Shown here: piece after piece, positions 21,901 to 29,358 of the stretch | Layout: every line of letters begins with the position of its first letter | How positions within the stretch are numbered: position 1 is the stretch's first letter | Source: Gynuella sp. | GTDB taxonomy: Bacteria > Pseudomonadota > Gammaproteobacteria > Pseudomonadales > Natronospirillaceae | Length of the DNA: 64,000 bases | Direction: 5' to 3' | Assembly (NCBI GenBank): GCA_028282465.1 | Contig: JANQHX010000013.1 | Location: 27,642 to 91,641, forward strand | The notes under the pieces: model-generated | What the model was told of the DNA's origin: nothing | The model's input: the letters and a program-made list of their open reading frames with translations, nothing else | The model's database searches: none | Translations under genes and position numbers: made by a program

Positions 21901-23394
21901 ATACAAAACGATGATATTGACTTCTCTATGGTTGATGGTACTAACGTGGGTGTTTGTCTTGATGATACTGGTCTGGATGCTGATCGTTGTAGCGATGCGG
22001 ATGGTTCACTAGATGCCAGCAGCACGCACCCGAATCAGGACGGGATGTTGGGGCAGCTTCCAAGCACTTACACTTCAACAGTTGACGAGTCGACGGTTAG
22101 ATTTGGTGTTTATGATGAAAATAAAACTTGGGGAGAAATTAAGGATGTCATACATTTAGATACAGCATCAAATTGGAACAACGCGTTCGTCTTAATTGAT
22201 TTAGGAGATAACGAACACCTTTTCTATTTATCAAGTGACAGCGGTTTACCAACACTTAGCAACATCTCAAACTTAACAACATATCAATTGAACTTATCAA
22301 CTGATAATGAATATAACTATGTCCACTCTAATTTAATAAACGATGGTAACGCTTATACTTACTATTTTAATTATTCAGTAATTATAGATGGGTCAGAGAT
22401 TTGGCAATCAAGCAATATCATTGGAGGTACCAATGTTAGTTATTCTACAGATAGTGTGATTGATGACTTAGCAACTGCAACCGTTGGTTCTGGCTGGAAC
22501 TGCGTAACCGACCAAACCACTGGCCTAACCTGGGCTTATGATTCTTCTGATACAAGTGGCGTTTCGCATGCTGACATAACCAGCACAGATCCAACAATTA
22601 ATCCAGCCAGCATTGCCAACACCAACAATATTTGTGGCAGCAGCAACTGGCGCGTACCTACCCTAACTGAGCTAACCAAGTTAACTCAGTTTGGTACAGC
22701 CAATGAATTTATTAATACCTCAGTATTTAGTGGTCTAAATTTGAGCATTGGATTAAGCAACACTGAATTGTTCTACTGGTCGAGCAACACGGGTATAAAC
22801 TTTAATAGAATCATATCTTTCTATAGCGCAACCATTTCCGAGGCAACAGGCACTAGTGACGGTAGCACTTCTCATTTAGTATTGCTCGTCAGTAGTAATA
22901 CAAATCAAAATCAGCCAACCTTGGTAAGCGGCTCTACTGAAGATGACGTTTGTGATCTCAACCCAATCGAAACCAATCATAGATACACCATTGAAGGTGA
23001 CCATGTGACCGACAACTGGGCGAACTTAACTTGGTACAACACAGCACAATCACCAGCGGTTTATAACACTTCAGATGCCTGGAAAGATGTTTTAGATACG
23101 GTGTATGGTTTTGGGCTCCCCGATGGGGCTGATGACGATAGTTATGGTGAAGCGACAGGCTTGTATCGTTTACCCACCATTAAAGAATTACATACTCTGT
23201 TTGACTATCAATGCGGTGATTTATTAAACAGCTACTTTACCTTTGTAGATAGTTCTTATACTGCAGCGTCTAGCACACCAACACTCACTGGAGATGGAAT
23301 ATGGGGAGTCGACCCAACAACAGGAAACTTCACTCAGTTACCGACGACGAATTTAGTCAGTAGTAGCGTTCAGTTGTTTTTAATAAGACAGTAG
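12970..23394 (+). CDS. Giant Calx-beta repeat surface lipoprotein with C-terminal Lcl/DUF1566-like domains
   Basis: The frame extends upstream to 12931, but the ATG at 12970 follows an AGGGA site and starts a clean lipoprotein signal (lipobox LIAC, then SGSE), giving 3474 residues. The mature protein is a chain of roughly 100-130-residue beta-sandwich repeats, each ending in a (N)DD-type calcium motif preceded by a DxxxE-DE pattern, typical of Calx-beta domains. Seven consecutive units are exactly 125 residues each. The last 450 or so residues carry two Lcl/DUF1566-like domains, with TGLTWAYDSS, NWRVPTLTEL, YWSSN, and later YRLPTIKELHTLFDY. Ser after the lipid Cys suggests outer-membrane sorting. 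The likely role is an extracellular calcium-stabilised adhesin; this is inference. It lies divergently to the T6SS operon. Confidence 0.88.
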   Translation: MKLFNRNCYTILLSSLLSLALIACSGSESGGGNTNTAPSADTLTLESKSFFESHSGSQAINFKISSTIDQQITYSTQDISAAAGSDYVAVIEQTVSLTAGQETDLSVIINGDTNVEGTEAFYLEVTAENGGKLSSVQTIVNDDFPSLSVSSASIEEGASNERFLNFTLTLDEPTVDEFSVLVSTEDVLAATTEIAEPGVDFEPIDNQTFIFEPNSDSLVIEVTIYSDQETEPNETLTLLVTPLGQDENGYVQTVQTANGTINNDDGPGLNLPEIGSFTVIAVNELGEEVALENIKEGEVEELIYTLNLTDSNNLQEAFSMLYEVKRNPNDESTNTLYALVSDLAEESDVSLATPTENSAIGVLSIPVGESSSSFTINLTDNDILEDTETLYVELNNVAGYVFEDYELVIQDNDSAKAVINEIIYDRCVDADNILQNENALLSDSDADSYHHAQAYEGTTDDFIVASDESACSSEQASTLTYSVSLTHQPPFTITAKATTEELEDKTVFNEATQTDNLIYKKARRNIDYNNISKQLEFTPDNWQHLTFKVELAGDTEYETTEAFAIHLENADGSSMLQGQEKYAETNDRLITYILNDDIPLSLDMGNNGVIDEGGTGNGSSAVITGQLVRASLGRTQFIYRTMPYTGTDDEAAIIEYDSTQSENADLICQQGSISFSDGQITPDQDISIKVTGDGLIEGANKFVVMIFDANETSATDCSAEVQGLADRALTQIEVTIANDDKLTVQFSEAEFDVDELTGSTVSHVNLPTLKIDGALISEEVTVSVDMTLTSAESNDFTLTSSNSFDAGTARLTVSVPAGDYTLPDGSEAGQIEKDITINGYSIVADNTLEFTESASFSIPTSDTVNPDIELAEEGHHSALLNIRNDDLLTVYLKDGNVDTSEASATSNNSIVLTGVTFDQAPGETPPMQINIQSLTPTDPDTKIATPDIDYVPYTQTVSVNPANFSETEVISHEVDIEIAIVTAENLIEHDEVFELEVSEGIGSEEYLNLLVDSDTQPTVATHTIIDDDLLTASLITTSDITNVSEANGEIEVRIQLSGATIDDSSPDLTLNLATTDGSAISPKDFTAIAATLDLNDLTTINSQSLQDDLQLDDQAVIAQSITVVNDDYIEDNESLVASITLPEGEARLILPDSASSEVSTQTYWIDNDDKFTASYLSIPTSIKEPEERLIPDGEPSAGDIATAEASFTLSIHNNGKSFDPDGTLELTLQPTASGTDCVYNSADDLPTEDGTCSISSDFEFTSQPITIDQTTSFSDLDGTSTTQLPIKVFGDDLVEISESIQIDLDDDSETNSTFFIANTSSTEQSIVIEDTEGVSISVIEITNTDSDYQTESDSTRNFMAVFSGSSFPDNIEATVTVRTLTSDEQASRNPAEANADFQEFGSIELELSGEDTYKTANFNLDLAAYSSDRVVEYDEWFAIDISINTDLGDVDEEANTSTTPLLVPIYNDDQISISVLDSTITEPDASETQTFNLSVTGATFDTDSPDATIILNTVDGSAVAGNDYGGLINQTIIIGNSNVNLSDASSSQNLPVNLTVLGEYLIETNEQLSVTISDANEYATIDQSTGNITINNDDRINVAVMDASITETNITETESFQLELTGAVFDSSSPNATITINTGNVEAIAGSDYTAISNQEIILNSANVTLADESSTQRISVDLTVLGDQLVEINETLTASITESNSYVQVSDPTGTITLTNDDQISVSVLGTSITETDATANESFNLQVTGAIFDGESPDATVTLNTANGSATADNDFTAIANQTIILNSGNVFLASATGTQNIAINLSVLGEQLIEVDETFDATISNPNDYATILEATGTITLTNDDQISVSVLDASIDETDATATETFNLQVTGAIFDGDSPDATVTLNTANGDATAGNDFTAIANQTITLNSSNVSLTSATGTQNISVSLTVLGEQLIEVDETFDATISNPNDYATILEATGTITLNNDDRISISVLDASITETDATANESFNLQVTGAIFDGESPDATVTLNTANGDATSGNDFTAIANQTITLNSSNVSLASATDTQNIAINLTVLGEQLIEVDETLSATISSPNDYSSVDNATGTITLNNDDRISISVLDASIDETDATATETFNLQVTGAIFDGDSPSATVTLNTANGDATAGNDFTAITDQTITLNSGNVSLASATGTQNISVSLTVLGEQLIEVDETFDATISNPNDYATILEATGTITLNNDDQIRVSVLDSTITETDGEATGTFDLEVTGAIFNDDSPDATVTLNTVNGEATAGNDFSAITDEAITLNSSNVSLESATDTQNISINLTVLGENLTENDETLTATISEPNSYASITDASGTITIDNDDVFTLAFTGSEFSQQEPAENTDTDTVLTVTATVSNNGNTLATGLEPSFSIELADDSATLNVDYENTDLGTTFNISDLVFTAGTATVTHDIAINGDNLAESDELINVSFNRSDENLLMLAVSNSTTVARIRDNDGVAITFDTNALTCLETDSDTTCTLPINLTGSEVTGETISADVTVTLDTVENADFSITWPGTEDEISFTGLGTANLTFTITGDDFVEVNEQLSLSLSSPKVTPANMLKTTDIQLGSDATVTITNDDFAQLSLGATTAYPESANQNLELIVSGAILNSDSPTISVDVNTFVTDGMPDILTAEDADLTEIDQTINLYEEFGGTSTVASGTTINIDLDFNEDNLVEDSESFRVQYSTTSDYVTSGTRTGTRNHSIANNDFLNLSLVTENFTEAAGQDFVLQISGASLDTDSPDIGVTFSTSTSGYTSESEDITDAITVSEVPISAIGDLTTNIDIVDDTALEDTETFQISFNVANGADYTSSDAGNADYSIIDNDTLIISFADDLLISQEDDGTGNNKTYNLSVQLSSATGTTSIEDAQSFSITKSTTGNYMATEDLDGTQESGEDFSIGDTSTIPLPASNNLESINIPITFYGDSTFEFNEAIDFSLNATGNLGVGTVAAARLLIQNDDIDFSMVDGTNVGVCLDDTGLDADRCSDADGSLDASSTHPNQDGMLGQLPSTYTSTVDESTVRFGVYDENKTWGEIKDVIHLDTASNWNNAFVLIDLGDNEHLFYLSSDSGLPTLSNISNLTTYQLNLSTDNEYNYVHSNLINDGNAYTYYFNYSVIIDGSEIWQSSNIIGGTNVSYSTDSVIDDLATATVGSGWNCVTDQTTGLTWAYDSSDTSGVSHADITSTDPTINPASIANTNNICGSSNWRVPTLTELTKLTQFGTANEFINTSVFSGLNLSIGLSNTELFYWSSNTGINFNRIISFYSATISEATGTSDGSTSHLVLLVSSNTNQNQPTLVSGSTEDDVCDLNPIETNHRYTIEGDHVTDNWANLTWYNTAQSPAVYNTSDAWKDVLDTVYGFGLPDGADDDSYGEATGLYRLPTIKELHTLFDYQCGDLLNSYFTFVDSSYTAASSTPTLTGDGIWGVDPTTGNFTQLPTTNLVSSSVQLFLIRQ
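17371..19995 (+). repeat. Seven in-frame 375-bp tandem repeats (Calx-beta units)
   Basis: Units begin at 17371, 17746, 18121, 18496, 18871, 19246 and 19621, each at the codons for DDQI or DDRI, with an exact 375-base period. Units 3-6 (18121-19620) are nearly identical at the DNA level, including long shared tracts coding AIFDGDSPDATVTLNTANG and DETFDATISNPNDYATI. Units 1, 2 and 7 have diverged. This pattern fits recent unit expansion by recombination within a surface protein gene, and copy number may vary between strains. Confidence 0.95.
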
Positions 23395-23400
23395 TTTGAC

Positions 23401-23437
23401 CAAGGTTAGTTCTAATGTTTGTGGCTAACCTTGTTTT
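23401..23437 (+). terminator. Probable rho-independent terminator after the giant gene
   Basis: A 9-bp perfect stem (CAAGGTTAG at 23401-23409 with CTAACCTTG at 23425-23433) with a 15-base loop is followed by TTTT. It begins 6 bases after the giant gene stop. Because it covers the farthest upstream possible start of the next gene (23415), it supports the internal start at 23478. Confidence 0.75.
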
Positions 23438-23477
23438 AATAACCACGAAAATTTTCACATGTTCAGGGACTTCAAAC

Positions 23478-25715
23478 ATGCCGTTACAGTTAAAGTTTTA
23501 TTTACTGTTACTCTTCTCTTTTATCAGTTTTTTTTCCAGCGCTAGAGATACTCCCGCCGATGCTAATAACAACGGCCTAATCGAAATCTACACCCTCGAA
23601 GAGCTCAATATGATGCGCTTCAATATGGCGGGCACATCATTAAAAACTTCAGAAACCAGTGATGAAAATACCGCTGGCTGTGCCGACTCTCCTACTGGTG
23701 CTTGCCATGGTTACGAGCTAATGAACGATCTGGACTTTGATACTAACGGTGATGGTCTTTTTGATGAAAATGACAGTTTTTGGAACGACGGTGCAGGCTG
23801 GGATCCCATCGGTGAACAAGGCGACCATTTCACTGCTAACCTGGAAGGTAACCAATTCACCATAAGAAATCTATATATAAAGAAACTGGACTTTTATCTT
23901 GGAGGTTTAATTAGTATCGCAGAAAACAATTGGATACAAAATCTACATTTTGAAAATACACAATTAACCAGTTGGGGGGTTCATGGTGCAGTAGCAGGTG
24001 AGTACATTTTATCTAATGATTCGTCAATTGAACTTTCAAACTTTACAATTGAAGTTCAGCATGAAGACACACTACCGGGAGACTCTGATTGGCTCGGAAG
24101 CGTTATTGGGTGGATTCGAATTACCAATGGTGGTGAACTCACGATTTCAGATGTGATTGCCGAGACAACCATAATTAATAGCACTAAAAGTATGGATGAC
24201 ATAGGAGGCATCGTTGGAAGAAGTGAGATCAATGGTACCCTAAACATTCAAAATGTCAGCAGCAAATATAATAACCAATTTCTGAGTAACCGAAATATTG
24301 GCGGCATCATAGGTAATGTGATTTTCGTTGAAAACAATTCGGCCTTTACTTTAAGTAATTGCTTTGCTCAATCAGATTTTGAAGCCGAAACAGCTGGTGG
24401 GCTGGTCGGCACAATTTTTTCTGGAAACAGTTTGGAAAACTTTAACATTAGCATAAAAAACTGCGAAGCCATTTCAAACATTGTAAATACCGGTAGTGCT
24501 GTGTCAGGAGGGGTCGGCTCAATTTTTTTTGGAGGAGGGACTTCAACTGTCGAGCTTGAGAATATATCCACCTTTGGTAGCGTAAATTTCGATGCTTCAT
24601 TAGCCGGCCAGGGCTCTTCAACTGCAGGCCTGATCTCATTGATCGGTGGTATATCTGGTGCAGTAAACGTAACCATAAACAACAGTTTTTATGCCGGTAC
24701 CCAAACCGTTTCTCAGGTTCCCCCCTTAAATACAGGAGGGTTAATTGCTGGCACTGTTAATAACGCCGAAACAACGATCACAATCAATAACAGTTACTGG
24801 GATGCAGAAATACTCACCGAGGATTCTGATTTAGATAATGAAACCTACGGCAGAACCACAGAACAACTTCAATGTGCAGTCATTGATTACACAGATTTCA
24901 GTGTCGATACTTCCGAATGTAGTGACGGCTTCTTTGCTGATTACTCCAATTGGGATTTGGAAAACATTTGGGATCTGTCTACTGCCACAGGCTACCCCAC
25001 CCAAGACCCTGATAGCGACGGCAAAGTAAATGCATGGGATGAAGACGATGACGGTGATGGTGTAAATGATGATGTCGATGCCTTTCCCCGTGATCCAACT
25101 GAAACAGCTGACACTGACGGCGATGGTACCGGCGACAATGCCGACCTAGACGCCGACAACGATTCTTTTAATGACGATATCGACGCCTTCCCTCTAGACA
25201 ACACCGAATGGCTAGACACAGACGGCGATAACATTGGTAACAACGCGGACACTGACGACGACGGTGACGGCGAACCCGATACCACAGACCCACTGCCTCT
25301 CATTCCATTAAATACCGACGGTGCTGATCATGATGGTGATGGTTTAGCGGACACGGCTGACGCCTTCCCATTAGATGCCACAGAAACCACCGACACCGAT
25401 AACGACGGTATTGGTGACAACTCAGACGCCGACATCGACGGCGACAATGTCGCCAACAATTTGGATGCGTTTCCACTTGACCCAACAGAGTCTCTAGACA
25501 CAGACAATGACAACATTGGTAACAACGCCGACACCGACGATGATGGTGACGGAGTGAACGACGAAGACGACTTCGCCCCCCTAGACCCCACCGTACAAAC
25601 CGATCCCGATAGCGGTAGCTCAGGTGGTGGCAGCGGCGGCGGTTCTTTGCCTCAAATCCTACTCTGGCTGTTATTTGCCATCGCCTTCGGGTTTAGAAAC
25701 AAGTCACAAAAGTAA
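23478..25715 (+). CDS. Secreted thrombospondin type 3 repeat protein with GlyGly-CTERM-like tail
   Basis: The ATG at 23478 starts MPLQLKFYLLLLFSFISFF, a clear signal peptide, giving 745 residues. A region of GLUG/Ala-Gly-rich beta repeats follows (IYTLEELNMMRFNMAG, GGIVGRS, GGIIGNV, GGLVGT), common in surface proteins. About residues 530-710 are thrombospondin type 3-like Asp-rich calcium repeats (DDDGDGVNDDVDAFP-type). The end is a Gly/Ser linker, a hydrophobic helix and a short basic tail (RNKSQK). That layout fits a GlyGly-CTERM/rhombosortase sorting signal. The role is probably a surface or released adhesin. A perfect terminator follows. Confidence 0.85.
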   Translation: MPLQLKFYLLLLFSFISFFSSARDTPADANNNGLIEIYTLEELNMMRFNMAGTSLKTSETSDENTAGCADSPTGACHGYELMNDLDFDTNGDGLFDENDSFWNDGAGWDPIGEQGDHFTANLEGNQFTIRNLYIKKLDFYLGGLISIAENNWIQNLHFENTQLTSWGVHGAVAGEYILSNDSSIELSNFTIEVQHEDTLPGDSDWLGSVIGWIRITNGGELTISDVIAETTIINSTKSMDDIGGIVGRSEINGTLNIQNVSSKYNNQFLSNRNIGGIIGNVIFVENNSAFTLSNCFAQSDFEAETAGGLVGTIFSGNSLENFNISIKNCEAISNIVNTGSAVSGGVGSIFFGGGTSTVELENISTFGSVNFDASLAGQGSSTAGLISLIGGISGAVNVTINNSFYAGTQTVSQVPPLNTGGLIAGTVNNAETTITINNSYWDAEILTEDSDLDNETYGRTTEQLQCAVIDYTDFSVDTSECSDGFFADYSNWDLENIWDLSTATGYPTQDPDSDGKVNAWDEDDDGDGVNDDVDAFPRDPTETADTDGDGTGDNADLDADNDSFNDDIDAFPLDNTEWLDTDGDNIGNNADTDDDGDGEPDTTDPLPLIPLNTDGADHDGDGLADTADAFPLDATETTDTDNDGIGDNSDADIDGDNVANNLDAFPLDPTESLDTDNDNIGNNADTDDDGDGVNDEDDFAPLDPTVQTDPDSGSSGGGSGGGSLPQILLWLLFAIAFGFRNKSQK

Positions 25716-25723
25716 AATACCAG

Positions 25724-25745
25724 CAGGGCCAAGCGCCCTGTTTTT
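25724..25745 (+). terminator. Rho-independent terminator
   Basis: A perfect 6-bp stem CAGGGC/GCCCTG (25724-25729 and 25735-25740) with a 5-base loop is followed directly by TTTTT. It ends the thrombospondin-repeat gene and isolates the effector module downstream. Confidence 0.9.
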
Positions 25746-25762
25746 CGTCGTGGGGTGTCTAG

Positions 25763-25806
25763 AATACAATCAAGGCCTGATAGCATAAGTGGCTCACCGA
25801 AAAGGA
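25763..25806 (+). promoter_or_regulatory. Leader/promoter element shared with 33252-33288
   Basis: The order AATACAAT, CCTGATAG, ATAAGTG, then AAAAGGA ribosome site occurs here and again upstream of the 33295 gene, with only small spacing differences. TACAAT could be a -10 box. No clear -35 was seen. Confidence 0.45.
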
Positions 25807-25813
25807 GTTTCCA

Positions 25814-27007
25814 GTGAGATTAGTTGAACTCAACCAAATCAGTTACGGCGATCTCAAAAACCTCACCCTCCCCTCTTTCGCCGTCTCGGAAATCAGACAC
25901 GAAGGTATTCGAGAATTTGGTGGTGGTATCTGGAATATGCAACCGTATGTTTCAGAATTCAGAGACACACTGTTTGACCCACTAGGGCCTCTTATAGACA
26001 GAATTCTTCAAGGTGAACTGTGGCTGGTACAAGACGGCCCCTTCTTCCCTGCTATTTTAGAAATCAACACCAAAGACGACGAAGGTAGGCCCATCGGTGG
26101 CGGACACATACAAGCCACCCTGAATCCACAACTCAATCTGTTGCAAAGCAGCCACCTGGAACAAGTGGTTAGGAACATGCTCCAACCCTTTGGGGTCAGT
26201 AACGACATCACACCACCTGAAACCACTGCCGCGCCAAAGCCAAAAACAGAACCCAAATTCGAATTAGTCAAAGCCCGATGGGATAAAAAATCTTTTAACA
26301 CCGAAGCGGATATCATCTCCGGCTGGATACAAGTGCGAAACCAAAAAGGAGGCGAGACCGTCACTATAGAAATATTTGGCAGCGAAGCTCCCAACCAAAT
26401 ACTTAACACCCAAGACATCACCCTAAATCAAACCAACAAACGCTACGACTTCCAATGGACAGACATGGAAGACAGCATTGAAATCGAAGAACAGAATATG
26501 GGTGACTTGCAGTTTAAAGCGGTGAGCTCTTCTGGTGAGGAGTGGAGTGATGTGGCAGATGTGTATCAGCCGGTGATGGTTGAAACGCCTTATCACCCAA
26601 AATTATTACCGACTTTAACCCAGCCTGGACTTGCCGAAGTACTCTATCCCATCAAATACCAGGATGATGCTTGGGTTTATAACTGCCGGTCTAGCCAATC
26701 CTATAAAGTAGAAGATCTTTCTGTAACCTATGCTAGTAAGCAAGGGCTACATATTCTAAAACTCAACACATCGAAAAAAGGCTTTAACGTTCACTTAAAA
26801 GGCCCATGGCAGGAACCCGTTACTTGGCTTTTAATTCAGATGCTCAACGGAGAAAAGAGCACTCTTCAACAAGGTGAAACGAAAGTTAAAGAAGGGCAAC
26901 ATGCGATTCCAGTAAATATGGAGTCCGAAGAAGGTTCTGTTTTACAACTCAAACTTAATCACCCGGATGGACAGGAAGTCATCAGCACTTCCTTTGAAAT
27001 GGAATAG
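25814..27007 (+). CDS. Unknown protein with Ig-like domain, first gene of effector module
   Basis: GTG start with a strong AAGGAG site; 397 residues and no signal peptide. The N-terminal part (residues 1-135) has no motif I recognise. A Pro/Lys/Thr linker (about 135-148) leads to an Ig-like domain starting FELVKARWDKKSF. This resembles the 'ARW' beta-sandwich modules seen in proteins next to VgrG and T6SS effectors. The C-terminal part is beta-rich. It ends 11 bases before the lipase gene, so co-expression is likely. A role as effector adaptor or co-cargo is inference only. Confidence 0.75.
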   Translation: MRLVELNQISYGDLKNLTLPSFAVSEIRHEGIREFGGGIWNMQPYVSEFRDTLFDPLGPLIDRILQGELWLVQDGPFFPAILEINTKDDEGRPIGGGHIQATLNPQLNLLQSSHLEQVVRNMLQPFGVSNDITPPETTAAPKPKTEPKFELVKARWDKKSFNTEADIISGWIQVRNQKGGETVTIEIFGSEAPNQILNTQDITLNQTNKRYDFQWTDMEDSIEIEEQNMGDLQFKAVSSSGEEWSDVADVYQPVMVETPYHPKLLPTLTQPGLAEVLYPIKYQDDAWVYNCRSSQSYKVEDLSVTYASKQGLHILKLNTSKKGFNVHLKGPWQEPVTWLLIQMLNGEKSTLQQGETKVKEGQHAIPVNMESEEGSVLQLKLNHPDGQEVISTSFEME

Positions 27008-27018
27008 GGAAGTTAGTA

Positions 27019-29358
27019 ATGTCTTCTAAACCAATAACTGGTTACGTTAACCCTAACAGTAAGAAAACCATCGTTAAATTCCCTATCGAACCGCCAATTC
27101 ATGTGGTAGTTCTAGTTCCTGGTACAACTGATCCTGTTAACACTCATAATGCATGGGAAAACTATAAAGACAGCCTTACCTATGCAGATGAGCTGGAATA
27201 CATTGATATTCATGACCCTTCAGTTAGCGATGCCAAAAAAACCCAATGGAATGAAATCAACACTTTCGCCAATGAAACCTATTGGGCAAGCTATCCTAAC
27301 TTTCTACCCAGTGTTGATGACTTTGTAGAAGAACTGCACCAACTCTCCTACTGTCCAGTCCACTTAATTAAAAAGGTTCGGTGGTCGGGAGATAACAATG
27401 ATGATGAGCGGAAAAAAGCTGGAAAAATCGTAGCCGACCTCTTGCTTGAAGGCGGGCCTAAAAACGAGTGGATTTCCGATGCAGATAAAGAAGAACTAAA
27501 AAAGAAAAAGGTTTGGATTCATTTAATTGGTCATTCACACGGCGGCAATGTCATGAATGAGTTCACTCAAGCCTTTTCACAACACTCAGAGCGTCCTAAA
27601 AACTGGCAGGTAAAAACCCTTGTGTACTTAAGCACTCCGTTTTTTAACGATATGCATCACGTGAACGGACAAGCCCTGCATCCGGATTGTAAAATCATTA
27701 ATGTCTACAATGAATTCGACCTCACTCAACGTACGATTGCTGATTACACAGTTAAATCAATGGATCACCTTGAGCTAGTTCTAAATGAATTCAAAGACTT
27801 AAGTAACACCTTTTCTAAAATAGACATTGAAAGAATAAAACCTGACTCATTCCCATTTAACTCCGATTACGATGATGGGGATTGGGATGAGGACAGTCAG
27901 TCTTGGGAAGAGGCATACTGGGTAACCGATAAGGATAGTAAAAACGGCAAATGGGATGGGCCTAGTGGGCCTGGAGTTTGGCGGTATTTGTTGTCGTTTT
28001 TTGAAAAAAAAGGTTTGATTGACAAAGCAATTAGGAATTTTATTAAAAGCATAGATACGTGGAATAAGGACCCTTTAATTCCACTTTTTAATGAATCAAC
28101 CACAGAGCCTCTTTCTAATCTCACAGCTTTTTTAGAAAAGTGGAGAGAATCTTGTCAAGCTAGCTTATTTGGCAGGTTAAAATCGAAACCAGACGTTAAC
28201 TTTTGGGATAACACTAAGTTGGCTCTTGGTGCTTATTTTGGAAAAAATGACCTAGGTGACTATGCCGATTATTTTCATCGGTTGAACCATTTCTCAGTGT
28301 TATGGCTAATTGTTGATCTAAACATTCATGATTTAATTTATGGAATGGCTGAAGCAATGGGATTTGAAGAAGGAGGATTCTTTAAATCCCATGCTTATGA
28401 TTTTATTGACCAGCTTCTTTTAAACATACTAAAAGAATTTGATGATACCATGCCAAAACCTACAACTATGGACGGCAGGTCGGTATTGCCCAAAGCGTTC
28501 CAAGAAAAGGTAAACTCCTTTAGTGTTAAACGCCATGACTTATATAAATCTTATACAGGCTCACAGTACCAACAATTTATCGATAGTATTGAAGATATTC
28601 AAACACAATACGCGCTTGAGTCTGATAGCCATTCAAATAAGGCAAAATCACTTCGAAAAGAATACTTACTGAAACTAGCAGCTAATGCACTTCCCTACCA
28701 ACTTCTAGATTTAGGATTCGGCTTCGAAGTACTTATCGAGCTTGCCATCGAGTTTCTAGGAAAATTTGAATTACCCTCAGAACGTGAAAAATTTGATGAC
28801 AGAGCAGAATACCTGGATGAACTAAAGGATAAGCTTGCCGATCTGCACGAAGATAATTGCCTGAAGCTGATTTACCCTCCCGATTGGCTTTATCAACAGG
28901 CTTTAATGTTGATTAATGAGGATAAAAACGCTAACGCCCATCAGCTTGAAGAGCTTATAGACACCCTTATTGATGACAGAGAGTTCACTAGGTTCTATTC
29001 GGTTTGGCGCAATAGCTCACGTAAAAGTCTTTACCAAAAACCCAACCAGAGTCATATTGACTCTTTAGGGTCACCCTATGAAGTCCAAAGGTATCTTATT
29101 GAGCATCAAGATAAACAGAATGCAAGGGCCAACTTGTTAACCAATATGTTAAAGCATTGGCCCGAGGATTGGGGTTTTCCCATAGAAACCAAGATACCTG
29201 ATGAAACCGGTGCATTAGTTGGAACCATAGAAGGTCATAATATTCGCGGCTCAATTAATTACCTAGCGATTCGTTCACACAGTGTCAGTCGGGAAAAGAT
29301 CTACTACAACCCAGAAATAAGGCTGAACATTATTAACAGTTGTTTAGCTATTGGTTAA
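27019..29358 (+). CDS. Putative T6SS lipase/phospholipase effector (alpha/beta hydrolase)
   Basis: 779 residues and no signal peptide. Near the N-terminus VVVLVPGTTDP is a typical start of an alpha/beta-hydrolase core. The nucleophile motif GHSHG (GxSxG) is at residues 171-175, in the context WIHLIGHSHGGNVMNEF. A later NVYNEFDLTQ may carry the acid residue. The C-terminal 300 residues are helical, and a diverged copy of them is present in the rearranged ORF at 30517-32061. The next gene, overlapping by 1 base, encodes an exported LRR protein. This fits a T6SS effector acting on membrane lipids in the target periplasm, with a periplasmic immunity protein. It belongs near the Tle families, but I cannot assign a class. 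Confidence 0.75.
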   Translation: MSSKPITGYVNPNSKKTIVKFPIEPPIHVVVLVPGTTDPVNTHNAWENYKDSLTYADELEYIDIHDPSVSDAKKTQWNEINTFANETYWASYPNFLPSVDDFVEELHQLSYCPVHLIKKVRWSGDNNDDERKKAGKIVADLLLEGGPKNEWISDADKEELKKKKVWIHLIGHSHGGNVMNEFTQAFSQHSERPKNWQVKTLVYLSTPFFNDMHHVNGQALHPDCKIINVYNEFDLTQRTIADYTVKSMDHLELVLNEFKDLSNTFSKIDIERIKPDSFPFNSDYDDGDWDEDSQSWEEAYWVTDKDSKNGKWDGPSGPGVWRYLLSFFEKKGLIDKAIRNFIKSIDTWNKDPLIPLFNESTTEPLSNLTAFLEKWRESCQASLFGRLKSKPDVNFWDNTKLALGAYFGKNDLGDYADYFHRLNHFSVLWLIVDLNIHDLIYGMAEAMGFEEGGFFKSHAYDFIDQLLLNILKEFDDTMPKPTTMDGRSVLPKAFQEKVNSFSVKRHDLYKSYTGSQYQQFIDSIEDIQTQYALESDSHSNKAKSLRKEYLLKLAANALPYQLLDLGFGFEVLIELAIEFLGKFELPSEREKFDDRAEYLDELKDKLADLHEDNCLKLIYPPDWLYQQALMLINEDKNANAHQLEELIDTLIDDREFTRFYSVWRNSSRKSLYQKPNQSHIDSLGSPYEVQRYLIEHQDKQNARANLLTNMLKHWPEDWGFPIETKIPDETGALVGTIEGHNIRGSINYLAIRSHSVSREKIYYNPEIRLNIINSCLAIG

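Noticed and set aside
23415..23477. Upstream start for the thrombospondin-repeat protein
   Set aside because: It would begin inside the preceding terminator stem-loop and would bury the signal peptide; the ATG at 23478 fits better.
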